Origin: SIG598 sp045605025 | GTDB lineage: Bacteria; Bacillota; Clostridia; Oscillospirales; Acutalibacteraceae | NCBI GenBank assembly: GCA_045605025.1 | Contig: JAZUPE010000086.1 | Location: forward strand, 1-19,312 | Direction of reading: 5' to 3' | DNA: 19,312 bases | In this document: in pieces, positions 5,557-13,288 of the stretch | Layout of the letters: each line of letters begins with the position of its first letter | Position numbering within the stretch: position 1 is the first letter of the stretch | Notes under the pieces: model-generated | Seen by the model: the letters and a program-made list of their open reading frames with translations, nothing else | Database searches by the model: none | Told to the model about the DNA's origin: nothing | Made by a program: the position numbers and the translations under genes

Positions 5557-6663
5557 ATGACACGTCTGTTATTTTTCTGCGCACTGCTCATTGGAATGGC
5601 AGTGTATATTACTCTTTCGGCGCACAGCCTGTTTCGTTCCGGCATTCTGAAGAAAACACCTTCCGTTCCCGCGTGGATTATTTCAATCATTCCCGTTGCC
5701 GCAGGACTTGCGCTCATTCCGGTAACCAGAGGGCTGACCGCCTCAGTCATCGCGCTGGGACACCTGACCGCGCTGCTGGTGCTGCGGGATATGGTTATGT
5801 ACCTTATCCAAAGCGACAGGATTGACAAAGACGCATGGAAATCCGCACTGTTTGTCGCATCATTTGTCATCTGCGCAGCTTACATTACCTATGGCGCGAT
5901 CAACGCTTACACTGTATCTCCGACCTTCTATACCATTTCGACGGGCAAGGCATCCGGAATGGAATCTCTCCGCATCGCCCACATTTCCGACTGTCATACG
6001 GGCACCACATTTGACGGTCCTGGCTTTGCGCGGCACATTGAAGCCATCAACGCCCATAACCCCGACTTACTTGTTATCACCGGCGATTTTGCGGACAGCA
6101 GAACCACTCCAGAGGAAATGGCGTCTGCCTGTGCTGTGCTTGAGAACGTGCAGGCGCCTTTGGGAGTGTACTATGTTTCCGGAAATCACGAAGACCGCAT
6201 GAATCCGCAAAAGAACAATGAACTTCGCTGCATGCTTGAAAACAGCGGCGTGACTGTCCTTGAGGACGAACGGGCTGTCATTACCGACGGAGTGGTTCTC
6301 TGCGGCAGAAAGGACGCCTACAACCACTCCCGTCTCAGCATCAGCCAGCTGTTGCAGACGCCGGACGGGCAGGAATACACCATTTTTCTCGACCATCAGC
6401 CCAGAGAGTATGATATCTACACCGCCCATGGCGCTGATCTTGTTCTTTCCGGACACACACACGCCGGACAGCTGTTCCCGCTGGGACTGTTCATCGAAGC
6501 TATCGGCATGGGCGAGAACACATACGGCATGGAGCAGCGCGGTGACACCACTTTCATTGTATCCTCGGGAATGTCCGGACTGCTGCCTCTGCGCACCGAA
6601 GCTAAATCCGAATATGTCATCATAGACATCACATTTTCAAACAACAAGGAGAATGACCAATGA
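5557..6663 (+). CDS. Membrane-anchored calcineurin-type metallophosphoesterase
   Basis: This is a dinuclear metal phosphoesterase of the YkuE/YaeI-like class, tethered to the membrane. The 368-residue product has about four hydrophobic helices (roughly 4-22, 37-56, 60-84, 95-117). A soluble domain follows with every signature in order: DCH at 145-147, GDFAD at 176-180, GNHE at 209-212, H280 in DHQP, and GHTHAGQ at 299-305. ATG 5557 is chosen over upstream in-frame starts because it follows GAAAGG and begins the first membrane helix; the open frame back to 5392 overlaps the previous gene. The stop TGA overlaps the next start as ATGA, indicating translational coupling. Homologues act on phospholipid or lipid-A-type substrates, or are uncharacterised; the substrate here is unknown. 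Confidence 0.9.
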   Translation: MTRLLFFCALLIGMAVYITLSAHSLFRSGILKKTPSVPAWIISIIPVAAGLALIPVTRGLTASVIALGHLTALLVLRDMVMYLIQSDRIDKDAWKSALFVASFVICAAYITYGAINAYTVSPTFYTISTGKASGMESLRIAHISDCHTGTTFDGPGFARHIEAINAHNPDLLVITGDFADSRTTPEEMASACAVLENVQAPLGVYYVSGNHEDRMNPQKNNELRCMLENSGVTVLEDERAVITDGVVLCGRKDAYNHSRLSISQLLQTPDGQEYTIFLDHQPREYDIYTAHGADLVLSGHTHAGQLFPLGLFIEAIGMGENTYGMEQRGDTTFIVSSGMSGLLPLRTEAKSEYVIIDITFSNNKENDQ

Positions 6664-7427
6664 GCATTGCTATAGTTACCGGAGCCTCCTCCGGAATGGG
6701 CATGGAATTTGTCCGCCAGCTGGATAAGAGCAAGAAAGATAAATTCGATGAGATATGGGTCATTGCGCGCCGCAAGGAGCGTCTGGAAGAGCTTGCGGCG
6801 GAGTGTACCACTCCGGTTGTGCCTGTCCCTCTTGACCTGACCGATCCCGCCTGCCTTGAGCAGCTCAGAACCATGCTTGCAGAACGCAAACCGGAAGTGT
6901 CGGTACTGGTCAACGCCTCCGGATTCGGCAAGTACGGTACCTATCTCGACCTGACCGACGAGGAAATCGATCGTATGATCGATCTCAACATAAAGTCAAC
7001 CGTCCATGTCACGTACGACGTGCTGCCCTATATGCCTGACGGTTCGCGCATACTGACCATCGGATCAGCTTCTGCGTTCCAGCCGCTGCCCGAGTTTCTC
7101 ATGTACGCCGCTACCAAGGCTTTTGTGGTCAGCTTCTGCCGCGCCCTCAACGTGGAACTCAGATCGCGCAAGATATCGGTAACCTGCGTCTGCCCCGGTT
7201 ACGTGCGCACCGAATTCTTTCAGGTCGCGCAGGACACAAAGAATCCCGACACCTGCACCAATTTCAAGCCCATGTACGAGCCGGATGACGTTGTGCGCAA
7301 GGCACTCAGAGACAGCCGCCGGCGCAGGGATCTTTCCGTGCTTGGTATGAACACAAAGCTCAAGAGATGGGCAGGTAAACATCTGCCGGCAAAGATGGTC
7401 ATGAATACATGGCTGAGAATAAAATAA
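6660..7427 (+). CDS. Short-chain dehydrogenase/reductase (SDR), classical type
   Basis: A 255-residue NAD(P)-dependent oxidoreductase with a Rossmann fold. It has the cofactor-binding TGASSGMG (7-14), the NASG variant of the NAG motif (85-88), and catalytic Ser near 136-138, Tyr149 and Lys153 (YxxxK as YAATK). CPGYVRTEF follows the active site. An Arg-Arg pair (37-38) after the second strand suggests NADP(H), which is inference. The start overlaps the preceding stop by four bases (ATGA), with AAGGAG eight bases upstream. The basic C-terminal tail ending in KMVMNTWLRIK could touch the membrane and resembles that of the YqjQ/DltE-like SDR group. The substrate is not deducible. Last gene of the operon, followed by a strong terminator. 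Confidence 0.92.
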   Translation: MSIAIVTGASSGMGMEFVRQLDKSKKDKFDEIWVIARRKERLEELAAECTTPVVPVPLDLTDPACLEQLRTMLAERKPEVSVLVNASGFGKYGTYLDLTDEEIDRMIDLNIKSTVHVTYDVLPYMPDGSRILTIGSASAFQPLPEFLMYAATKAFVVSFCRALNVELRSRKISVTCVCPGYVRTEFFQVAQDTKNPDTCTNFKPMYEPDDVVRKALRDSRRRRDLSVLGMNTKLKRWAGKHLPAKMVMNTWLRIK

Positions 7428-7430
7428 CAG

Positions 7431-7468
7431 AACCCACCGGATTCATTAGAATCCGGTGGGTTTGTTTT
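7431..7468. terminator. Bidirectional terminator between convergent genes
   Basis: A perfect 14-bp stem (7431-7444 with 7449-7462, loop ATTA) is followed by a T-rich tail on both strands: TGTTTTAT on plus and CTGTTATTTTATT on minus. It ends both the plus-strand SDR operon and the minus-strand MATE operon. Confidence 0.92.
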
Positions 7469-7477
7469 ATAATGACG

Positions 7478-7900
7478 TTATTGATCGTTAGCAGACATTG
7501 ACTCAAGATACTCGTTTTCAGCGTATCTCAGAAAATCTGCCAAATCGCGGAAAGCATACTCTATTTCATCGTCCAGATCATGATCCCACGAGGTGAATAC
7601 GCATCCGTCTTCGTCCGGACCGTCGACAGCGCACAACCAGAAGCGAAATCCATCGGTATCTCCGCCGAAACAGAAAGCCCTCCCGCTTTTGAACGGCTCC
7701 TCCACCGCGGAACTTTCAACCGACGCGTCCGGCGGTTCTATGCGTCCGAACGGGAAACTGATTCTGTCGTAAAGCGAATAGAATTCAACCAGAGGTGCGG
7801 GAACTTGCTGAAGATCCACGCCGCCCTTTGCCGGAACTGTCTCCACGGCATCACCGTATTTTCCCAGCATCTTTTCGACGAATGACTTAAGCGCGGACAT
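7478..7900 (-). CDS. Small SUKH/SMI1-KNR4-like protein
   Basis: A 140-residue acidic, soluble protein. The pattern VPAPLVEFYSLYDRISFPFGRIEPPD, then FGGDTDGFRFWLCAVDG, then FTSWDHDLDDEIEYAFRDLADFLRY follows the SUKH (SMI1/KNR4) layout: a helix with PxxLxxFYxxxDG-like residues, a Gly-Asp-rich strand pair, and a WDH segment. SUKH proteins are often immunity proteins against toxins, but many are orphans with other roles. No toxin gene is adjacent. It begins 12 bases after the MATE stop, with GGGAGG upstream of the ATG, so it is probably co-transcribed with the exporter. The family call is by visual resemblance and moderately confident. Confidence 0.65.
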   Translation of the reverse strand: MSALKSFVEKMLGKYGDAVETVPAKGGVDLQQVPAPLVEFYSLYDRISFPFGRIEPPDASVESSAVEEPFKSGRAFCFGGDTDGFRFWLCAVDGPDEDGCVFTSWDHDLDDEIEYAFRDLADFLRYAENEYLESMSANDQ

Positions 7901-7912
7901 GAACAGTCCTCC

Positions 7913-9325
7913 CTATTCAGCGGTGTCAGCGGAAATTGCTGTTTCGCTTTCCTGTTCCAGCTTCTTTACTTTGCGCAGGAAACCCAGAGCGAACGGTATG
8001 CTGACAAGGAACGTGCCGAAATCGCTGACCGCCTGCACCAGTTCCACACCCAGAAGTTCAAGCACCGGAGGCAGAAGCAGCACCACGGGAATGAAGAAAA
8101 ATCCCTGTCTGCAGCAGGAGAGCAGCACAGCTTTCAGTTTCTGCCCCACCGCCTGGAAGGTCATGTTGCACACAACGTTGGTCGTCAGGAAAGGCAGGGC
8201 GATGGCCTGAAACCGCAGCGCCCGTGCGCCTATCTCTATAACCTTGGGATCGTCAATAAACAGAGGAAGAATCTGATCGGCAAAGATAACCGCGACAACA
8301 CCAAAAACGGTAAGTGCAGCGGTGCCGACGTAGAACGTAAAAACAAATGCGTCGCGCACACGCTTCCAGTTTTTCGCGCTGTAGTTGTAGCCCACGACCG
8401 GCTGATATCCCTGTCCGATACCAAGTCCGACGCAGAAGATGAGCATATAGATCTTGAGCACAATACTCATGGCTGACAGCGCCTCGTCTCCGCCGTACAT
8501 GGCGGCCTGATTATTGAGCAGAATGGTGGATATGCTGGAAAGACCCTGACGGCAGAACGAAGGAGCGCCTGTGCGAACGATTTCTCCGATGGCAGAAAAG
8601 CCGGAGATTGCCTGTCTGAAGCTGACCTTTATGATGCTCTTGTTAAGCAGCATTATCAGCAGTATCACGCAGGAAACCGTCTGACTGATAAGTGTGGCGA
8701 TTGCTGCACCGGCAACACCCATGTCAAACACAAAAATGAACAGCGGATCAAGACCGACATTGAGAACACCGCCGCTGACTATGCCTATCATGGAAAGCTG
8801 TGATTTTCCCTCAGAACGCAGCAGATTGTTGAGAACAAATGACGCAGCCATCACCGGTGCGCCGAACAGGATGTAGGAAGCATAGTCGCGGGCGTACGGA
8901 AGCACAGTGGGGGTCGCGCCCAGAACCGACATGAGCGGATCCATGAATATGCAGCCGAAAACAGTCAGCAGCAGTCCAAAGCCAACAGCAGAAAAAAGCG
9001 CCACCGAAGCGAAGCGGGTGGCTTTTTTATAATCCTTTATGCCCAGAGCGCGGGAAACCACGCTGCCAGAGCCCATGCCGAGAGTAAAGCCCACCGCCTG
9101 AATGATCGCCATCAGCGAAAAGACCACGCCCACCGCGCCGGAGGCACTCTTGCCCAGCTGCGAGACAAAATAGGTATCCGCCATATTGTACAGCGATGTT
9201 ACCATCATTGTAATGATGGTCGGGATGGCAAGCTTGGTTATCAGCGGCCGGACGGGCGCCTGAGTCATCTTCCGGTACTGGCGCTCCTCCGCGCTCAGAC
9301 CGTCAAGTTCCGGTTTCTTTGCCAT
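7913..9325 (-). CDS. MATE family multidrug/metabolite exporter
   Basis: An integral membrane antiporter of the multidrug and toxic compound extrusion family, NorM/DinF-like, expected to use a sodium or proton gradient. The 470-residue length and about twelve hydrophobic helices in two related halves are typical. The first helix region reads LAIPTIITMMVTSLYNMADTY, with the family-typical hydroxyl-rich loop after it (FVSQLGKSASGAVGVVF). VGLDPLFIFVFDMGVAGAAIAT is the conserved fifth-to-sixth helix segment, and GIGQGYQPVVGYNYSAKNWKRV is the equivalent in the second half. ATG 9325 follows AAAGGGG. It has its own promoter at 9399-9427 and leads into the SUKH-like gene. The exported substrate cannot be predicted. 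Confidence 0.93.
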   Translation of the reverse strand: MAKKPELDGLSAEERQYRKMTQAPVRPLITKLAIPTIITMMVTSLYNMADTYFVSQLGKSASGAVGVVFSLMAIIQAVGFTLGMGSGSVVSRALGIKDYKKATRFASVALFSAVGFGLLLTVFGCIFMDPLMSVLGATPTVLPYARDYASYILFGAPVMAASFVLNNLLRSEGKSQLSMIGIVSGGVLNVGLDPLFIFVFDMGVAGAAIATLISQTVSCVILLIMLLNKSIIKVSFRQAISGFSAIGEIVRTGAPSFCRQGLSSISTILLNNQAAMYGGDEALSAMSIVLKIYMLIFCVGLGIGQGYQPVVGYNYSAKNWKRVRDAFVFTFYVGTAALTVFGVVAVIFADQILPLFIDDPKVIEIGARALRFQAIALPFLTTNVVCNMTFQAVGQKLKAVLLSCCRQGFFFIPVVLLLPPVLELLGVELVQAVSDFGTFLVSIPFALGFLRKVKKLEQESETAISADTAE

Positions 9326-9398
9326 TATGTATTAAACCCCTTTCGCGAAAAACTCCCGTTACAAAGGCGGGGGATAATCGTAAATAAATTTAAGGATT

Positions 9399-9427
9399 AT
9401 TATATACCCGGAAAAACATAAAGTCTA
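9399..9427 (-). promoter_or_regulatory. Promoter of the MATE-SUKH operon
   Basis: Minus strand: -35 TAGACT (9427-9422), a 17-bp spacer and -10 TATAAT (9404-9399). The predicted transcript has a leader of about 65 bases. Confidence 0.7.
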
Positions 9428-9464
9428 TGACGATATTGCGATTATTTTTCGTTCATGCGGATAA

Positions 9465-9518
9465 CAAAAAAAACAACCACCCGCTTCTGCCGTTTGTTTC
9501 CGGCGCAAGCGGGCGGTT
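9465..9518 (-). terminator. Terminator after the CAP-domain gene
   Basis: On the minus strand a 12-bp stem (9518-9507 with 9486-9475, one G-T pair) encloses a loop with its own GCCG/CGGC pairing. It is followed by a T-rich run, TGTTTTTTTTG. It starts 35 bases after the CAP gene stop and isolates it from the MATE promoter. Confidence 0.9.
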
Positions 9519-9552
9519 ATTCAATATAATGATCTGTACGGTTATCCGCAGA

Positions 9553-11109
9553 TTATCTGCGAATTGCGTTGCGGCGCTTGTCGGTCTTGCGGCGTTCGAG
9601 CACGACTATCTTGACAAGATATGCCACGAACAGCGCTGTAGCGATCAGTGCCACATTCAGTACCGCCGACATTTCAGCAGATCTGTCCTTACTGTGATCA
9701 CCGGTGTCCGGATTGTCTGTATTGCCATTTGCTGCCGCAGTTGTCTTTTTGGCAGCGGCTGTGGTCTTCTTTGCCGGAGCGGTTGTCTCTTCAGAAGGAG
9801 CAGTTGTTTCCTCAGAAGGAGCAGTTGTTTCCTCAGAAGGAGTAGTCGTTTCTTCGGGAGGAGCAGCAAGATTCATTCCGCACACATCGCACTTGTTATT
9901 CTTGTCGCTGTCGGTATGATCGATTTTTGCTATTGATTCTTTCTTTTCGTAGCCGCATTCAGAGCAGGTGAACACCTTTTCGCCCTCCTGCTTGCAGGTG
10001 GCTTCTTTGGTAATCTTCCCCTCGTTGTATTTATGCTCACAGCCCTTGATCGTGAAGTTTACCACGGCTTCGCCGCTGTATTCGCCTTTGCCTACAATCT
10101 TTACAGTGGCGGTGCCTGCCTCGACGTTGTTGCTGTACTGAACAGCGTAGTCGATAAACCTGACCAGTTCCTGATCGCCAACCTTTACGGACTTGACCTT
10201 GGGCTTGAGTTCAGAACCGGTGAATTCCGCTTCGGTATACTCCAGCTCCACCACAGCGTTCTTGATTGAGGTACCTGTGACAGACACCGGTACAGTTATG
10301 GTCTTTCCTTCAACCGTGCTGGTCAGTTTCGCTTCTCCGCGCTTGAGGGCATTGATAGTTGTTCCCTCAACCGAGGCGATCTCAGGCGCATCAGAAGTCC
10401 ATGATGGGTTTACTACGGAATTTATGATGGTCGTATAGACCGTTCCATCTTCGCGAACCGTTTCAAGGGTATACTCCACGGAAACCGCAGGAGTTTTACC
10501 GGTCTTATTCAGTTCGATCTCGATAGGCGCAGTATCGCAGACGGGATCGGACACGCTCTTTATCAGATTGTCCTGAACCGTGACTCTGGCAGTACCGCTG
10601 CCGCTTTTAGCAGATGTCTCTGCCGCGGTGGGGGCATTGGGCGTGAAGAGCTGAACCCAGTAATGGCGTCCTCCGAATTCAGCGTAAGCTATAGCGACAC
10701 CCTTCCAGCGGGAGTCGATCATATTCTTGTCGTGACCCTTGGAACTATTCTTGAAGGCGTTGAAGCCTGCGTCCGCGGAAGAAAGGTTATTGCCGTATGC
10801 GATGTTTTCGCTGACGTTGACAACCGTTCCGCCTCCGCCGGGACGGGGGTGATTAAAGGAAGTAACGATTTCCTCTGCCCTGGTGATCGCAAGACCTTCC
10901 AGAGAATAGTCGAAAACCAGTTCTTCCTTTCCGTTTGCCTTGCGGAAATCATTGATGTTTTTGAGCATGGACCGGGCTTTGTTCTGATCATATTTCAGAT
11001 TGAACGTCAGCGTTGTGTCCTCAGCGGCAGCAGCGCTGAACGCGGCAGACGGCACAACCATTACCATCAGCAGCAATATACATACGAACGTCTTAATATG
11101 TTGGCGCAT
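9553..11109 (-). CDS. Sortase-anchored CAP/SCP-domain surface protein with Ig-like modules
   Basis: A 518-residue exported protein. In order: a signal peptide (1-29, ending SAAAAE); a CAP/YkwD-type domain (about 42-157) with H87, E101 in SENIAYG, H126 in GHDKNMID and HYWVQLF; a Big_2-like Ig domain (about 195-278); and a second beta-module (about 285-355, ending GKGEYSGEAVVNFTIKG). A Cys/His-rich module (357-412, CxxC pairs at 382-385 and 407-410) follows, then a PSEETTA stalk (420-444) and Ala/Lys/Thr linker. NPDTG (466-470), a membrane helix (about 480-502) and a basic tail end it, the layout of a sortase signal. No sortase gene is in the window. RBS AAAGGA lies before the ATG. CAP function in bacteria is mostly unknown. 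Confidence 0.9.
   Translation of the reverse strand: MRQHIKTFVCILLLMVMVVPSAAFSAAAAEDTTLTFNLKYDQNKARSMLKNINDFRKANGKEELVFDYSLEGLAITRAEEIVTSFNHPRPGGGGTVVNVSENIAYGNNLSSADAGFNAFKNSSKGHDKNMIDSRWKGVAIAYAEFGGRHYWVQLFTPNAPTAAETSAKSGSGTARVTVQDNLIKSVSDPVCDTAPIEIELNKTGKTPAVSVEYTLETVREDGTVYTTIINSVVNPSWTSDAPEIASVEGTTINALKRGEAKLTSTVEGKTITVPVSVTGTSIKNAVVELEYTEAEFTGSELKPKVKSVKVGDQELVRFIDYAVQYSNNVEAGTATVKIVGKGEYSGEAVVNFTIKGCEHKYNEGKITKEATCKQEGEKVFTCSECGYEKKESIAKIDHTDSDKNNKCDVCGMNLAAPPEETTTPSEETTAPSEETTAPSEETTAPAKKTTAAAKKTTAAANGNTDNPDTGDHSKDRSAEMSAVLNVALIATALFVAYLVKIVVLERRKTDKRRNAIRR
9785..9858 (-). repeat. 21-bp tandem repeat encoding PSEETTA stalk
   Basis: About three and a half tandem units of 21 bases encode (T/A)PSEETTA within the CAP protein. 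The two central units are nearly identical at DNA level; the outer ones carry silent changes such as TCTCTTCAG versus TTCCTCAG. Such in-frame repeats can change copy number by slippage and so vary stalk length. Confidence 0.8.
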
Positions 11110-11142
11110 ATCAACGATCCTTTCGCATAAAAATACATCATT

Positions 11143-11171
11143 ATTATATTACATATATTGGGCAATGTCAA
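11143..11171 (-). promoter_or_regulatory. Promoter of the CAP-domain gene
   Basis: Minus strand: perfect -35 TTGACA (11171-11166), a 17-bp spacer and perfect -10 TATAAT (11148-11143). A full-consensus sigma-A promoter about 33 bases before the start codon, implying strong expression. Confidence 0.92.
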
Positions 11172-11280
11172 ATGTTTCATTTCGCAGGCTTCCGGTCAAT
11201 CATGGGAACAAACCGTTCTTGCGCCGGACTCACCGCAATCCATATTGCATTATGCTGCCTGCCGTACCATGTTTTGTGCG

Positions 11281-11310
11281 TTGCAGGAGCATGAGTACGC
11301 CATGTATAAT
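11281..11310 (+). promoter_or_regulatory. Probable promoter of the CWB2 surface-protein gene
   Basis: -35 TTGCAG (11281-11286), an 18-bp spacer and -10 TATAAT (11305-11310), about 90 bases before ATG 11401. The leader contains a small CGGAC/GTCCG hairpin (11356-11373) just before the RBS. The rest of the divergent intergenic region (11172-11280) shows no gene. Confidence 0.65.
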
Positions 11311-11400
11311 CCGGACAGTGACCGGAAATCACGCTCCGGCACGCACTACACACCACGGACGCATCACCGTCCGGAAGAAAAAGAAAGGAACGCACCGCCT

Positions 11401-13212
11401 ATGAAACTATTTCGCAAACTGCTTTCGCTCTCACTGGCACTGCTGCTGGTAAGCGGAATAATGATGCCCTCCGGCATCACGGTTCACGCTGCAGAACGTG
11501 CTCACGCCGAAGAAATCATCGTCAACACTCTGCCGGATAAACTGGAGTACACTGTCGGCGAAAAGCTTGATCTTTCCGGTCTGACCGTCAAGATCAACTG
11601 GAACAACAACAAAAGCGATATCTTTTCGCTGGACGAGCTTGCCGAGAAGAATATCACCGTCACTCCTGCCAACGGCACTGAGCTGACCGATGAAGGCAAA
11701 AACGTTATCACCGTTTCGCTGGATAAATTCAGCGATCAGTTCGGCGTTGAGGTAAAAGCCGCTCCGAAGGCTGAACTGGAAAAGATCACCCTCAACACGC
11801 TTCCGGATACAGTTGAATACCATCTTGGCCAGAAGCTCGATCTGACCGGCCTGACCGTCAAGCTGCACTACACCGACGGCAGCAGTGATATCATCTCTGC
11901 CTCCGACCTTGGCAAGCATGACGCAGCGGCAACCCCTGCAGAAGGCTCCGTGCTTGATACCGAAGGTACGAATCGCGTTGACATCACTCTCGGCGAATTC
12001 TCCTGCAGTTTTGAGATTACTGTCAGTCCCGTTACCGTCAGCAGCATCACGGTAAACACTCTGCCGTCAAAGCTGGAGTACACCACAGGTGAGAAACTTG
12101 AGCTTTCCGGTCTGACCGCAAAGCTGCACTACAGCAACGGCAGCAGCAACATCTTCACTCCGGACGAATTCTCTCAGAAGGATATTTTTGTCACTCCCGG
12201 CGAGGGTGATGTCCTCACCGTTGCCGGAAAGAACGCCGTCAGTCTGGTTTTCGCAAAGCCCGATGGCGGCAAGCTGATTGCTGAATTCCAGATAACCGTT
12301 GCCGACGCGCCTGCAGTCGATCGTGAAATCGACCGCATTTTCGGCAGCACCCGCTATGAAACCGCATTTGCAGTCAGCAGCAAGGGCTGGGACAAGGCGC
12401 AGACCGTAATCATTGCAAGCGGCGAGGATTTTGCAGACGCTCTTGCAGCCACCTCCCTCTCCGCTGTCGTTGACGCCCCCATTCTTCTTGCAGGCAGAGC
12501 GGACAACGAAACCATCCTCAAGGAAATCAACCGTCTCGGCGCCGGCAAGGCCTATATCCTCGGCGGTGAAAAAGCCGTCAGCAAGGATGTTGAGACTATG
12601 CTCACCGGTGCAGATGTCACTGTCACCCGCCTGAGCGGCTCCGACCGCTACGCTACCGCGACCGCTATTGCCTCCGAGCTGAATAAGCTGGGCATCCGCT
12701 CCGAAACCGCATTTATCGTCAGCGGTGAGAGTTTTGCCGACGCCCTGTCCGCAGGCTTTGCCTCCGCACAGAAAAGCGCGCCCATTCTTTACACAGAGAA
12801 CGGCAGGCTGAACAGCTCCACCGCGGCGTATATCACCGACAGCGGCATTTCAACCGCGATAATCATCGGCGGAGAGGCTGCGGTATCCTCGCAGACCGCT
12901 CAGCAGCTTGGAAGAATTGCCGACTATATCCGCATCAGCGGCGCTGACCGCTATCTTACTTCCATAGCGGTTGCCCGTGAATATTTCACCGACAGCTCTA
13001 ACACAAAGATCGCCATCGCCACCGGCAAAAACTTCCCCGACGCTCTGACCGGCGGCGCATACGCAGTCAGATTCGGATCTCCCACTCTGCTGGTCGGCGA
13101 CAGTGTAAGCGATGAACTGCTCAACTACATCAACGAGCATGGAATTAAAAGCATCGTCATCTTCGGTGGTGAAGGAGCGGTCTCAAACGAGGTCGTCCAG
13201 ACACTGAAATAA
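11401..13212 (+). CDS. Secreted cell-wall protein: three Ig-like repeats plus three CWB2 repeats
   Basis: A 603-residue exported protein. The signal peptide is at 1-31 (MKLFRKLLSLSLALLLVSG, cleavage near HAAE). Three Big_3-type Ig repeats follow (about 37-119, 126-208, 213-300), each opening I-x-VNTLPxxxEYxxGxKLxLxGL. Three CWB2 repeats (about 310-400, 409-498, 510-603) follow, each starting with an RI.GS.RYETA-like motif and containing GExFADAL and a Gly-Gly-Glu ending (ILGGEKAVS, IIGGEAAVS, IFGGEGAVS). In clostridial S-layer and wall proteins, three CWB2 modules bind secondary wall polymer non-covalently, so this protein should sit on the wall without a sortase signal. ATG 11401 is chosen because AAAGGA precedes it and the signal peptide begins there; the frame is open back to 11158. 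The Ig repeats, exposed outward, may be adhesive. Confidence 0.92.
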   Translation: MKLFRKLLSLSLALLLVSGIMMPSGITVHAAERAHAEEIIVNTLPDKLEYTVGEKLDLSGLTVKINWNNNKSDIFSLDELAEKNITVTPANGTELTDEGKNVITVSLDKFSDQFGVEVKAAPKAELEKITLNTLPDTVEYHLGQKLDLTGLTVKLHYTDGSSDIISASDLGKHDAAATPAEGSVLDTEGTNRVDITLGEFSCSFEITVSPVTVSSITVNTLPSKLEYTTGEKLELSGLTAKLHYSNGSSNIFTPDEFSQKDIFVTPGEGDVLTVAGKNAVSLVFAKPDGGKLIAEFQITVADAPAVDREIDRIFGSTRYETAFAVSSKGWDKAQTVIIASGEDFADALAATSLSAVVDAPILLAGRADNETILKEINRLGAGKAYILGGEKAVSKDVETMLTGADVTVTRLSGSDRYATATAIASELNKLGIRSETAFIVSGESFADALSAGFASAQKSAPILYTENGRLNSSTAAYITDSGISTAIIIGGEAAVSSQTAQQLGRIADYIRISGADRYLTSIAVAREYFTDSSNTKIAIATGKNFPDALTGGAYAVRFGSPTLLVGDSVSDELLNYINEHGIKSIVIFGGEGAVSNEVVQTLK

Positions 13213-13240
13213 ACCGGATTATACGCTGACATGAACAAAA

Positions 13241-13288
13241 CAGCGCTCCCTCAGCTTCGTCACTGAAGCCGCGGGAGCGCTGTGTGTT
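13241..13288. terminator. Bidirectional terminator between CWB2 and aph genes
   Basis: CAGCGCTCCC (13241-13250) pairs with GGGAGCGCTG (13273-13282), with an inner GCTTC/GAAGC stem. The plus tail is TGTGTTTC and the minus tail TTTTGTTC. It sits between convergent genes and probably serves both. Confidence 0.85.

Noticed and set aside
11158..11400. Upstream extension of the CWB2 protein
   Set aside because: It would bury the signal peptide 80 residues inside the protein and cover the probable promoter. ATG 11401 has an RBS.
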